A DNA stretch of 64,000 bases from Bathynomus jamesi (Eukaryota; Arthropoda; Malacostraca; Isopoda; Cirolanidae), in the NCBI GenBank assembly GCA_023014485.1, contig JAJOZX010003302.1:255001-319000 (forward strand), written 5' to 3'. The notes beneath the pieces were generated by a model. That model did no database searches. It worked only from the letters and a program-made list of their open reading frames with translations, and was not told the DNA's origin. Numbering within the stretch: the stretch's first letter is position 1; each line of letters starts with the position of its first letter. The translations under genes were made by a program, and so were the position numbers. Of the stretch, positions 44,341 through 53,428 are shown in pieces.

Positions 44341-46195
44341 GGATCAATGAAAGAAAGCCATCCCCAAATGGGTTGGGGTGGCTTTCTTTCATTGATCTGT
44401 AGGTTAATTAGGTTAGGTTAAGTTGATATTTTAGTTTAAATGAAAATATCATGACTTAACCAGTCATCAAGGGCATATACAGGGGCCAGGGGTAGATTTT
44501 GACTGTCTTCCACCGTCTTCCAGAAGATGGTCAGAATTTTCAGTAAATTTTTTTATTATATGATATTTTAATAATATATATAATATTTAAGGTACTTATG
44601 TATTAACGGGGGGCCACCACATATTGATGATTGGTTAGGTTAAGTTATAATATTTTCATTAGTTGAAAATTTCTAATACATCATATTTTTTAAATAGCAA
44701 TATTTTTTAAATATTTTTTTTATATAATTTTCTGAAAAACATTAATTTTTTAGGCTTATTCATGATGAAAATTTGGGATCTTTTGGCCTCTAGAAACAAA
44801 TGTTTCTGTGTAACATGTATTAATCATTGTAAATATTCAAAATATAAATCATTGTAAATATTTTTTAAAATATTACTATTTAAAAAATATGATTAGAAAT
44901 TTTTAACTAACGAAAATATTACAACTTAACCTAACTAATCATCAATATGTGGTGCCCCCCCCCTGGTTAATACGTAAGTACCATATTTAATTATATATTA
45001 TTTTGATAAATACCGGTATGTAATTTTTCCATTATTTTATTTTTATATCTTTCATTTAAAAATGTTATAGCAACTTGAAAATGTACTTCTGCCAAAAAGG
45101 TGCTAGTGAAAATTTCATAATTTACGATAGTTCCGTACGCATTTTTTACTTTTCAAATTTTGGAAGATGGTCAGCCCAGAAGGCTGGATCTGCACCAAGG
45201 GGCCAAGCCCCCTTGTTTTTCAATGGTGGCCCCTCATTTTTTTTGTCAACTGCTTACAGATAGATTTTATCATAAACCCAAAATCGTCATAATATTTGAA
45301 GATAGTAATTGGTTACTATATATATTATATTGTATAATTTCCCATATTATTGATATTTACTATATATATTATTAACATTGTATAATTTCCTATATTGTTG
45401 ATATGAAGAGAAAATCCTGTGATTAAAATATGTAAAATTTGTTGTGGAGAATGTGACTAAGAGATCATTAGGAAGGATATCTTGTACATTACATAAAGAG
45501 CTGAATGCTGTCTTCAATAACCTTCTCAGTCCCATGATAATTATTTATATGTATATTATGTAAGAATAATAAACTTGTATAGGCCTATCTACCAAGTTAT
45601 TGTGTATCTGGTTTCACCCTAATATCATGGACATACAAAGGATATCTAAAAAAATCCTTATTTTTCAGTATTTGAAGTCCTATAATTTGCCCTCCTAACT
45701 GCCTCTAGAAGGCAGGAAATGCTGTCCCAGACAATGCAAATTTCAAAAATTTCCCGGGAGGGCATGCTCCTGGACCCCTAGAGCTTGGTAGCACTCACAA
45801 ATACTTGTGCCCTCCTATATTTGGAAGTGCCCCCTTACTTAATTGATCCTGCGGATGTGGCTGGGCATACAGTACGTAATAAACAATTCCCCATGAAGGT
45901 GTTTTTACACTATTTTTTTACAAAGTACATTACAGGCTTTTGAGGAATTTTGGAATTTTAGGTTGTTAGGTTATATATTAAAACTGTTTTTCCAATTGTT
46001 TTTGATGTTGTTTGAATGAAATTAACCTTATTCAAACCGCATCAAAAACCATCAGAAAAACATAGTTTTGATTTACAAAGCCTGTAATGGACACTTGTGA
46101 AAATTTATCACTTTTACTTACATTCTTTACTTTAGTGATTTTTGGGGGTGGCATTGTTTACTAGAAACTTTTGGCAGTGGCTTTTTCATTGATCC
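44341..46195. mobile_element. hAT-like element with GGATCAATGAAA ends and a terminal hairpin
   Basis: 1855 bp, left end GGATCAATGAAAGAAAGCC and inverted right end GGATCAATGAAAAAGCC, flanked by the perfect 8-bp repeat TCAGCCTC (44333-44340 and 46196-46203). The left 55 bp also fold into a near-perfect hairpin: ATCAATGAAAGAAAGCCA pairs with TGGCTTTCTTTCATTGAT at about 44380-44397. Contains a foldback element and GC-rich CCAAGGGGCCAAGCCCCC around 45190. No transposase recognised. The ends do not match the usual CAG start of hAT, so the family assignment rests on the 8-bp duplication. Confidence 0.6.
44560..45005. repeat. Foldback element with arms of about 125 bp or more
   Basis: The left arm (about 44580-44705) and the right arm (about 44880-44992) are inverted copies: GGTACTTATGTATTAAC, then GCCACCACATATTGATGATT, then TTAGGTTAAGTTATAATATT, then CATATTTTTTAAATAG on the left, with the reverse order on the right. 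AT-rich loop between. Short G/C homopolymer differences near the GGGG junction. A foldback MITE or a palindromic duplication. Confidence 0.75.
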
Positions 46196-46224
46196 TCAGC
46201 CTCTAATAAGAAAAGTTATTTACA

Positions 46225-46395
46225 TAAACATTTCATTACATTTTATTTGGAAAACATGATGCCACTGGGGCCTATTGAGGTTGTCCAAGTTATGAGCTAA
46301 TAATAATAGAATCTTGCAAAATATCAATCTCAAGTCAGCTAACTAATGTACAACTATTTACTACTACCAAAGTACCCTACAAACTACTGCAACGA
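46225..46395 (+). repeat. Duplicated segment, copy B
   Basis: Related to 43190-43333 plus 43971-44010, including GGAAAACATGATGCCACT, CAATCTCAAGTCAGCTAA and ACTACCAAAGTA. It lies on the other side of the 44341-46195 element, suggesting a local duplication. Confidence 0.7.
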
Positions 46396-46399
46396 CTCA

Positions 46400-47113
46400 T
46401 CTTTTAGAAAACTGGGAAAAGTGCAGCAAGTGCCCATCACGGCTATTTGTAATATTAATTTAAAGTGTCTCCATTTTGACAACTTGCTCAAAAATTACTA
46501 AATTTAAACAACTGCAATCTGTGAAAATATGTTGGTTTGTTCATTGTATCAGTTGCTCAGAGAGACTAGCAGTAGGTTAGATAATTTTAGACTGTAAAAG
46601 GTACCTGAATTTGTAAACATTAATTTAGGACCATAGTTCATGTAGGTATAAATGACTTGACAAGCAAGGATAAAGATGGTAGATTTAAGTTACACAGAAA
46701 TTCAGAACCAGTTAAACAGAGTTACAGAAAATTGATAGAAACTTTGAAGCATAGGCAGAGCAAGTGTTAATGTAGTGGGCATTTTACCAAGGATTGGGGT
46801 AAGCATGGAGTTTACAAGTAGAATTTTAGCCTTAAATGATAGTTAGGATGCTATGTAGTGAAGGGGTTGAGTTTATAGATTTGTAGGATAATTTTCATGA
46901 AAAGAGGGAGCTTTACAGTAAGGATGGATTACATCTTAGTGGAAGGGGAACTGCTTTGGATGGGAGGCTTCTGGAGGAAAATGCAAGTTCCTTGGGGGTT
47001 TTGAAAGATAATTTTAGGTCAGCAGAGGGCATAAAGCATCAGGGTATTGGTTAACGTAAACACTGTTAGTCTTACATACAGATTATGTCGGGAATAGGCA
47101 TAGCAACTGTCTA
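46400..47113 (+). pseudogene. CR1-like LINE ORF1 with SGNH esterase domain
   Basis: From about 46628: TIVHVGINDLTSKDKDG (G-x-N-D block of SGNH hydrolases), then after a frameshift VVGILPRIGVSMEF, then GVEFIDL, then SKDGLHLSGRGTALDGRLL near 46920 (D-x-x-H block). This is the esterase-type ORF1 known from CR1/L2-group LINEs, where its role is unsettled (lipid or membrane association has been proposed). Upstream, CSKCPSRLFV near 46425 may be a zinc-finger remnant. Several stops and shifts. The hAT at 47122 cuts the element between ORF1 and endonuclease. Confidence 0.7.
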
Positions 47114-47121
47114 GCTGAAAG

Positions 47122-47720
47122 CAGAGGTGTTGAGTCGGAGTCGGGGCTTTTTTGAAGAGTCTGGAGTCGGTAAAAATGACCGACTCCCAACTCTTTGATT
47201 CAATTTCTATATGCCAACAATTTACCAGAATACTACTCTGCCCTAAATAAATATCTTCCTGAACTAATTCTAGATTCACATTTCCACATTTGATTTATTG
47301 TTCTGGTAAATCTTAGCAAATGAATTTCATATTTCTATTTTAGGATACTAGGTACCATATAAAAATTAGCAATATATTAATTATTAATTTAATTAGCCCC
47401 TATTGGTAATGAGTCATGGGCCTAGTAGAAAATCAGCAGTCTTTCAATATTTTAAGCTAATTGAGGATGAAAGTATTTTTATTTGTCAAGTAGAAAAGGA
47501 TGGTAAAGAGTGTAATGCAAAAATTAGTGCTTACACTGGGAAACATGCTAATGCTCCAACTAGAGCCTCAAACTTGAAACGCCATCTACGAAACAAACAT
47601 CCCAATATTTATAAGGTTGTAGATCAGCATGATAAGGAGAGTCAGGAGTCGGAGTCAGTTTTTAAAAATACCGACTCAGGAGTCGGGAGCCGGTTGTTTT
47701 TGGCTGACTCCCCATCCCTG
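47122..47720 (+). mobile_element. hAT element with BED zinc finger, inside a LINE
   Basis: 599 bp, ends CAGAGGTGTTGAGTCGG and inverted CAGGGATGGGGAGTCAG, with AGTCGGAGTCGG subterminal repeats. Flanked by the perfect 8-bp duplication GCTGAAAG (47114-47121 and 47721-47728). Contains the N-terminal zinc finger of its lost transposase (see next entry). Confidence 0.93.
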
Positions 47721-47855
47721 GCTGAAAGTAGGGAATCAGTTAAAACTGAGGGGTTGAAGTGTTTTTATACAAATGCACATAGTTTTAGGAATAAGAAAAA
47801 TGAATTATTTAGTTATATGATTAGTGAAAATCTGGATATAGTCTGCATTAATTAG
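47409..47855 (+). pseudogene. BED-type zinc finger fused in frame to a LINE endonuclease fragment
   Basis: ATG 47409 opens MSHGPSRKSAVFQYFKL, then a BED finger: ICQVEKDGKECNAKISA, then ASNLKRHLRNKHP (C-x..-C, H-x4-H). At about 47665-47720 the frame passes through the right hAT end (SESVFKNTDSGVGS), crosses the GCTGAAAG duplication and continues as the start of the LINE endonuclease: KCFYTNAHSFRNKKNELF, then NLDIVCIN, ending at TAG about 47853. The chimera is an accident of insertion. Whether it is expressed is unknown. Confidence 0.75.
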
Positions 47856-48880
47856 TGAGGCAGCATTCAATGACATGAGCAGAGTATGAGTTAAATAGTT
47901 ATACAATGTATATTTACCAGAGAATAGATAGGCAGGGGGGAGGTTTGGTCTTGTACATTAAGAATGATTTAACTTCATTTCAGAATGATGGTATTAAATT
48001 AGACAATAGGGTAGAATCAATTTGGGGTGATATTTGTGTTTCAGGCAAAGAGTACAGTATATTTGGGTAGGTGCATTTTACACACCTCCAAACCAAACGC
48101 AGGAAGTTAATAACAGTATCATTCAAGAAATAAATAAGGTTGTAGTGCTAGTACATTAATTATGGGATATTTCAACCTGCCTCATATAGACTGGAGCCTT
48201 TTAGAGAGAAATAATAAGGAAGGTAACTTCTTCATTGACTGCTATAATGACTGTTTCCTAACACAATTTGTAGACAGACCAAATGGGGATCAAGCAATCT
48301 TTGATCTGGTTCTTTCCAATGATCATGAATTTATTAGGGAACTTGCAGTAGGAGAGTCATTAGGAAATAGTGACCATTGGATCATACATTTTAAGATAGA
48401 ATTAAATAAGGATCTAGTCAACAGTGACCATCTAGTCCCTTGCTTCTCAAAGGGTGACTATAGTAGATTTAGGGAGTTGTTAGGCTCAGTAAAGTGGGAT
48501 AATGATTTTGTGGAGCAATCAACCTAGCTTAAGAAGATTGGAATACAGTGAAAGATCAAAGGAATTGGGCATGTTTAGTTTTGAGGGGAGATGTGATACA
48601 GATGTTCAGAATATTATCAGGTTTGGACAGCTTAGATGTAAATTTTTCTTATTAGATTCTGATTGAAAAATTGAAAGAGACAATAAGAAAATTAGAAAAC
48701 AAGACTTGTAGAGTGGATCTGTGGAATATTTTTTTAGTCATAGAATAGCAGGTTTTTGGAATGGTTTGCCATATGATTTAGTAAATATTAGCTCCTTAGT
48801 TATAGTGATTAATTCAGGAAAAGGGTTTTTGATTTCCTAGGAAATAGGAAATTTAAATTACATTTCCCAGGAAACTCATA
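47729..48880 (+). pseudogene. CR1-like LINE endonuclease and C-terminal end, RT deleted
   Basis: Endonuclease pieces: TNAHSFRNKKNELF, GGGLVLYIKND near 47935, YTPPNQTQ near 48080, MGYFNLPHIDW at 48162 (GDFN with Asp changed to Tyr), IFDLVLSN, GNSDHWIIHF (SDH motif). At about 48525 the sequence jumps from FVEQS to PSLRRLEYSERSKELGMFSF, which belongs after the RT domain, so the whole RT is deleted. It ends with HRIAGFWNGLPYDLVN near 48780. Non-functional. Confidence 0.8.
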
Positions 48881-48974
48881 AAGCAATTAAAACAAAGAAT
48901 AAATTAAAGTAATGAAACTTGTTCTTCATTGAGCCATTTTGCATAAGATTCATCAAAGAAATATTAATTCTATA

Positions 48975-50271
48975 CAGGGTGTCCCAAAAGTCCCTATCTA
49001 TTTTGTTGAAATAGGCTGAATTTCAAATGAATGTTTTAATGACATGATTGCATGCACCTTTCTAGACAAATACATGCATTGGATTTCTATTTTAATTATT
49101 TTTAAATTTTTAATTAATTTTTTCAGATCCATATCATTGGTGATGGATGTGCATGAACGCGTTATGATAGTAACATGTCGCATCAGAGGAATGAAATGTG
49201 AAATTAGAGACTGATTCTCAAGAAGGTTTCATAAGCCTGGACCAACAGATAAAGCAATTCATGAATTGGTGAACAAATTCAAAAGGACTGGATCTGTGCA
49301 TGATGAAGGAAGAAGTGGATGCCCAAGAACAGTACAACAAAACATTGAATCTGTTCACATAATGGTCGAAGACGATCAAAGAATGTCAGTTCGCCAAGCA
49401 TCCTACAGATTGACTATACCCACAACAACTGTTCACAGAATCTTGCGTTCGACGCTGAAGAAGAAGTGTTATCACATTCAGCTGTTACACAGCTTACACG
49501 AGGAAGATTTTCCAAAAAGAGCAGCAATGTGTGCGGAACTGGTCGAACAAATCCAAAATAATAACTTAATGGACCACATTTTGTTTAGCGATGAGGTGAC
49601 TTTTCACACCTGTGGTAAAATCAATCAACATAATTGTCGCATTTGGGCTAATGAAAAGCCAACCGAGTTCACTGAATGGGAAAGAAACTCGCCTAAAGTC
49701 AACGTGTGGCTTGGAATAACGAAGTCTAAGATTTACGGGCCCTTTTTCTTTGCAGAGGCTACAGTGACAGGGCCTGTTTACTTTGATATGCTTCAAAATT
49801 TTCTAGAACCTCAACTTCTTGAAGATGGCATTCTTGACAATGTAGTCTTTCAGCAGGATGGGGCACCATGTCATTATGCCAGAATTGTTCAGACTTACCT
49901 AAATGGGGAAATAGGCCTTGGGCAGCGCGATCTCCGGAGTTGACCCCATTAGATTTCTTTGCTTAGGGTTTCATTAAATCAGAGGTCTATCGCAGAAATA
50001 TTCGAGATTTACCAGATCTGCGAGATCGCATTAGGCAAGCAGTTGAGAAAATAACCCCTGAAATGCTTGGAAATGTGTTCCGCAATGCAGCTGACCGCTT
50101 TGAGATTTGCAGAGATACAGATGGAGCACATGTGGAAACTACTAATTAAAGATTTTAATGGTGTGATACTTGTAATTTGTATAGAGATACATCTGTATTC
50201 AGGTCAGTGTGACATTTATTTGAAATTCAGCCTATTTCAACAAAATAGATAGGGACTTTTGGGACACCCTG
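48975..50271 (+). mobile_element. Full-length mariner-type element
   Basis: Ends CAGGGTGTCCCAAAAGTCC and the exact inverse, extending to about 55 bp with few differences, flanked by TA (48973-48974 and 50272-50273). 1297 bp, the normal size for a mariner with a single transposase gene. Different terminal sequence from the element at 10273, but related protein. Confidence 0.92.
49143..50149 (+). pseudogene. mariner-type transposase, near full length, three lesions
   Basis: ATG 49143 (MDVHERVMIVTCRIRG), a paired helix-turn-helix region (PGPTDKAIHEL, GSVHDEGRSGCPRT, VRQASYRLTIPTTTVHRIL), then catalytic motifs FSDEVTFHTCGKIN, VNVWLGI, FQQDGAPCHYA and SPELTPLDFF, ending with RFEICRDTDGAHVE and TAA 50147-50149. 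Lesions: TGA at 49212-49214, a frameshift near 49910 and TAG at 49964-49966 where relatives have Trp. All three catalytic Asp positions survive in sequence. Same D,D,D subgroup as the 10367 fragment. Confidence 0.9.
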
Positions 50272-50516
50272 TATAACCCCCAAAATATTAAGTTGCTCTT
50301 TGCTGACTATAAATATTTTGTTTCGTGCATGACATTGACAGCTGCATACATATGTATTAGGGTGGTCCTTAAAATTCAAAGTTGGGAAGTTTCAGCTCCC
50401 ACCCCCGGAAATCATTCGAATGGTTGAGAAAACTCTAGTTGAATTTTTATTAAATCGGACAACGTTTACCCCTCCCTCATCGACCTTGAACTTTTACCCC
50501 CGGAGTTGTTGCCCGG

Positions 50517-52721
50517 TTAGCGATCCTGGGTCTGTAGGGTTCGCTTCCGAGAGTCCGGAAACTGGCAGCGGTGGCGAGCGACGACTTGCAGGAGGAACTG
50601 GAGTTGCTCCTCGTCGTGGGTCAGCGTCCGGTTGTACTCTTGGACGAGGGCAACTCCTCGCTTGGCATGGTTGTTGATTACGGCGAGCCCTCCCACACGT
50701 GCTGCCGCTGTCTTGAAGTCTTCCTGCTTCGGCCAGGTCTCCGGGTCGACCTCGAGGAAGCCGTCCTCCAGTCGAAGTTTCTCGAAGAAACCTCGTGTGT
50801 TGGACGACGCCAGGTCTTCCAACTGAAGCCCGGCGAGTACTCGGTTTGGCAGCATGGGCCGCTTCGCCGGGGACTCCTCACCGACCCGGTCATGGAGAGA
50901 GGCGATGATCTTCCTCTTCTGATCGACGGCGATCCCCGGATCGAACAGCACCAGCGCCACCAGCTCCTCCGACAGGTACCAGAGGTGGTTCTGGAACTTG
51001 GTCAGCGCCGCCTTGGCCACCGCAGGGTTGATGTCAGAGTAGGCCAGCAGGAACTTGAGGAGGGCGAAGTCATTTCGGGGGGCAGTTGCGGCGATCGGAG
51101 CCTCCGTCCATGCCTTGGCGTAGACCCGACAGACAAAGATGCAGATGCTCCGGAGGCCACTCTCCTCCCTCGCCGTGAGTTTGAACTGCTGTCGGAACAT
51201 CCAGACCTTCAAGGCGTAGATTGCCTTCGCCATCCAGCGGGCGTGGTGAATCGGCCCGGGAGCTCGGAAACGCACTCCTCGCGGGGGGACGTGACCGACG
51301 AAGAGGAGGGTGAGCTCGAGCAGCTCACAGTAATCGTCGCGCAGGTCCTTGCGCTCGACTATCGCCTTCTCAAACCACTCCATGTCGACAGTGGTGAGCA
51401 GAGGAGCGACATCGGGGTGCGCAGCGCCGGACTCGTACTGGCTTCTGTCCAGGAAATCCCAGTGCTCCTGAAAACGCTTGAAGAGGGTCACGTCAGGACC
51501 GGATGTGGGGCCCATCACAGCCATGAACGCCGCACTGAGGAGGAGCTCCAGCACATGATGGCAGCACGCGAAGTAGAGCAAGTCTTTCGCGAGGTGTTGC
51601 TCGATGAGGACGCACGCTCCGTTGTTCCGGCTGGTGTTCGAGGCGGTGGTATCGAATGACAAGCCACTCACTTGCTCAGTGAGCTCCCACTCCTCCAACG
51701 CATTGAGGATGGCCTTGGCCATCTCAGAGCCCGTTCCACTCGGCAGCTTCGGGACGCCCAGGAGCTGCACCGCGCCGTTACCGGAGACCAAGATGGGAAG
51801 CCGATCGACTTGCTCCTTGCTCGTCAAGTCCTGCATGAGCTTGCCATCCCAGTGAACGACAAGATTGCCGGCCCTCAGCTCTTCCTTGAGCGCCACGTTG
51901 AGCCTGGAGCGGTGCCTGCGTCGGTGTCGGTGGATGGAGCTGCGGTTGATATTGAGCTCTGCGACGTCGTGCCCAAGCGACTGGGCAACCTCTGTCAGGA
52001 CGTAGACAGCTCCTCGGTCGGTCACCTTCGTGCGATCCAGCGACGACGCCACAGCCGCCGAAACGATGTTCGTCGTGCCCCGCCTGGAGCACTTCGAAGC
52101 CCGAGGGCTCCCTTCTTCTCCATGGTCGTCGCTCTCTGCTGCGCTTGCGGCACCACTGGAAGAGGACGAAGACCACTCGAGCTCCACTCGGGCCGTAGAT
52201 GTCGTCGCTTCTTCCTCGGCTCGCTGCCTCCGTCGGTCTTCTTCCCCTTGGCGTTGAGATGCGCGGGCATCGACAGCGGCTAGCGTCGAGTCGACGGACC
52301 CCAGCTTGCCGCGCCGACGGGGTTCGCGCTGAGCGAGGAGGAACGCCTTGTCCTCCTCGTTCTTGAGCAGCTCCATGGCGTTAGCGGCAGCGACGTCGAA
52401 CAGGTTCATCATCCGCTCGCTGAACTCATCCTCCCGCTTCGCTTGAGCGCCAGCTCGCCCCTTGTTCCTCTTCACATTGTTGAACTCCTTGTGGAGCTTC
52501 TCAATCTTGGTGATGATGTGGTCCTTCCGGCGGAGGGGGATTCGCGCCTTGGACCACACCTCGGTGACGAGCTCGACGACCTGGTTGGCGGCCTCTCGAA
52601 GTGACTTCTTCTGGACGTCGATCCTGTAGACCGTCAGGGCCAAGACCTCTTTTTGCGAAGGAAGTTGCGACCCGGCGATCGATTCCTGCGGGGCAATCAG
52701 GTAGCGCAGCTTCGCTGCCAT
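50517..52721 (-). CDS. Intact 734-aa hAT-like transposase candidate
   Basis: Unbroken frame, ATG 52721 to stop at 50517. N-terminal third: helical and basic, then a low-complexity Ser/Glu/Arg stretch (about 155-215). Residues 289-293 are VHWDGK (Asp 292), 355-362 FDTTASNT (Asp 357), 384-392 YFACCHHVLEL (C-x-x-H of the hAT insertion domain), 579-588 HLWYLSEELV (Glu 585/586). These fit a D-D-E RNase H fold. The corresponding motifs in the decayed copy are LHWDGKQM, FDTTASNTG, CGVH and YLTPELV, so they are conserved. No zinc finger is evident at the N-terminus, unlike most hATs. The coding sequence is strongly GC-rich in an AT-rich region. I do not recognise a named family. Confidence 0.75.
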   Translation of the reverse strand: MAAKLRYLIAPQESIAGSQLPSQKEVLALTVYRIDVQKKSLREAANQVVELVTEVWSKARIPLRRKDHIITKIEKLHKEFNNVKRNKGRAGAQAKREDEFSERMMNLFDVAAANAMELLKNEEDKAFLLAQREPRRRGKLGSVDSTLAAVDARASQRQGEEDRRRQRAEEEATTSTARVELEWSSSSSSGAASAAESDDHGEEGSPRASKCSRRGTTNIVSAAVASSLDRTKVTDRGAVYVLTEVAQSLGHDVAELNINRSSIHRHRRRHRSRLNVALKEELRAGNLVVHWDGKLMQDLTSKEQVDRLPILVSGNGAVQLLGVPKLPSGTGSEMAKAILNALEEWELTEQVSGLSFDTTASNTSRNNGACVLIEQHLAKDLLYFACCHHVLELLLSAAFMAVMGPTSGPDVTLFKRFQEHWDFLDRSQYESGAAHPDVAPLLTTVDMEWFEKAIVERKDLRDDYCELLELTLLFVGHVPPRGVRFRAPGPIHHARWMAKAIYALKVWMFRQQFKLTAREESGLRSICIFVCRVYAKAWTEAPIAATAPRNDFALLKFLLAYSDINPAVAKAALTKFQNHLWYLSEELVALVLFDPGIAVDQKRKIIASLHDRVGEESPAKRPMLPNRVLAGLQLEDLASSNTRGFFEKLRLEDGFLEVDPETWPKQEDFKTAAARVGGLAVINNHAKRGVALVQEYNRTLTHDEEQLQFLLQVVARHRCQFPDSRKRTLQTQDR

Positions 52722-52742
52722 GATCCAGGTTATCTACTTAAA

Positions 52743-53013
52743 GGTTGAAGGAGTTATTCACTATTCAGTTTAAATTATAATCATTAGAATTTACAGTTTT
52801 ACACACATTAGTTATCCAACCACTGACGGGTAGCTTGACTTATGGTTAAAGGAGTTATTCAGTTTAAATTATAATCATTAGAATTTATAGTTTTACACAC
52901 ATTAGTTATCCAACCACTGACGGGTAGCTTGACTTATGGTTAAAGGAGTTATTCAGTTTAAATTATAATCATTAGAATTTACAGTTTTACACACATTAGT
53001 TATCCAACCACTG
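52743..53013. repeat. 94-bp tandem repeat, about three copies
   Basis: Starts at about 52743, 52844 and 52938 with AAAGGAGTTATTCAGTTTAA, CACATTAGTTATCCAACCAC and ACGGGTAGCTTGACTTATGG. The first copy has a small insertion, the third is truncated. It lies upstream of the transposase gene inside the element and could hold subterminal binding sites. Confidence 0.85.
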
Positions 53014-53247
53014 AAAATCTGGAAAGAATGAAAAAAACAAACATTACAAATTATGTAACATTTACTTGAAAGTAAAAAAATTAGCTTAATGGTAATGCTC
53101 AATGAGGGAGGGGTAAACATTGTCCGATTAAAAAAATAAATCACCTAGAGAGTTTTCTCGACCATTTGAACAATTTCCGCGGGTGGGAGCTGAAAAATGT
53201 TCAACTTGAAATTTCACCCCCTAAGCAAGGACCACCCTAATATGTAT

Positions 53248-53428
53248 GGATTATGGGATATGGATTACAGAAAAACTAAAGTAAAATAGCTGAAGTTTAA
53301 ACTTTGTATTTTAGAATAAATATTAAGCATGTAAGGTGGTGGTAAACTTTTAAATATTATACAGTAAAAAGATTTGGCATCAGATTTATCATTTGTGACT
53401 TCCAATTTCCCTAATTTCCTGTTTTTCC
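53248..53428. other. unassigned flank
   Basis: Short AT-rich sequence between two hAT elements. With 54633-54760 it may be an old LINE 3' remnant (see that entry). Confidence 0.3.

Larger units (their letters stand above)
50358..53239 (-). mobile_element. hAT-like element with TAGGGTGGTCCTT ends, GC-rich, intact
   Basis: Ends TAGGGTGGTCCTTA and inverted TAGGGTGGTCCTTG. Subterminal parts also match inverted, for example GGGTAAACATTGTCCGATT near 53110 and its inverse near 50455. Flanked by a perfect 8-bp duplication ATATGTAT (50350-50357 and 53240-53247). One gene fills it. The non-coding left part (52743-53013) has a 94-bp repeat in about three copies. The 8-bp duplication, TAGGG ends and hAT-like catalytic motifs point to the hAT superfamily. 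The related decayed copy is at 59997-63037. Confidence 0.9.

Noticed and set aside
50571..52283. Long plus-strand ORFs (up to 362 codons) over the GC-rich element
   Set aside because: Shadows of the 734-codon minus-strand gene: high GC leaves few stops in other frames. Only the minus frame has a homologous copy at 60.3-62.6 kb.
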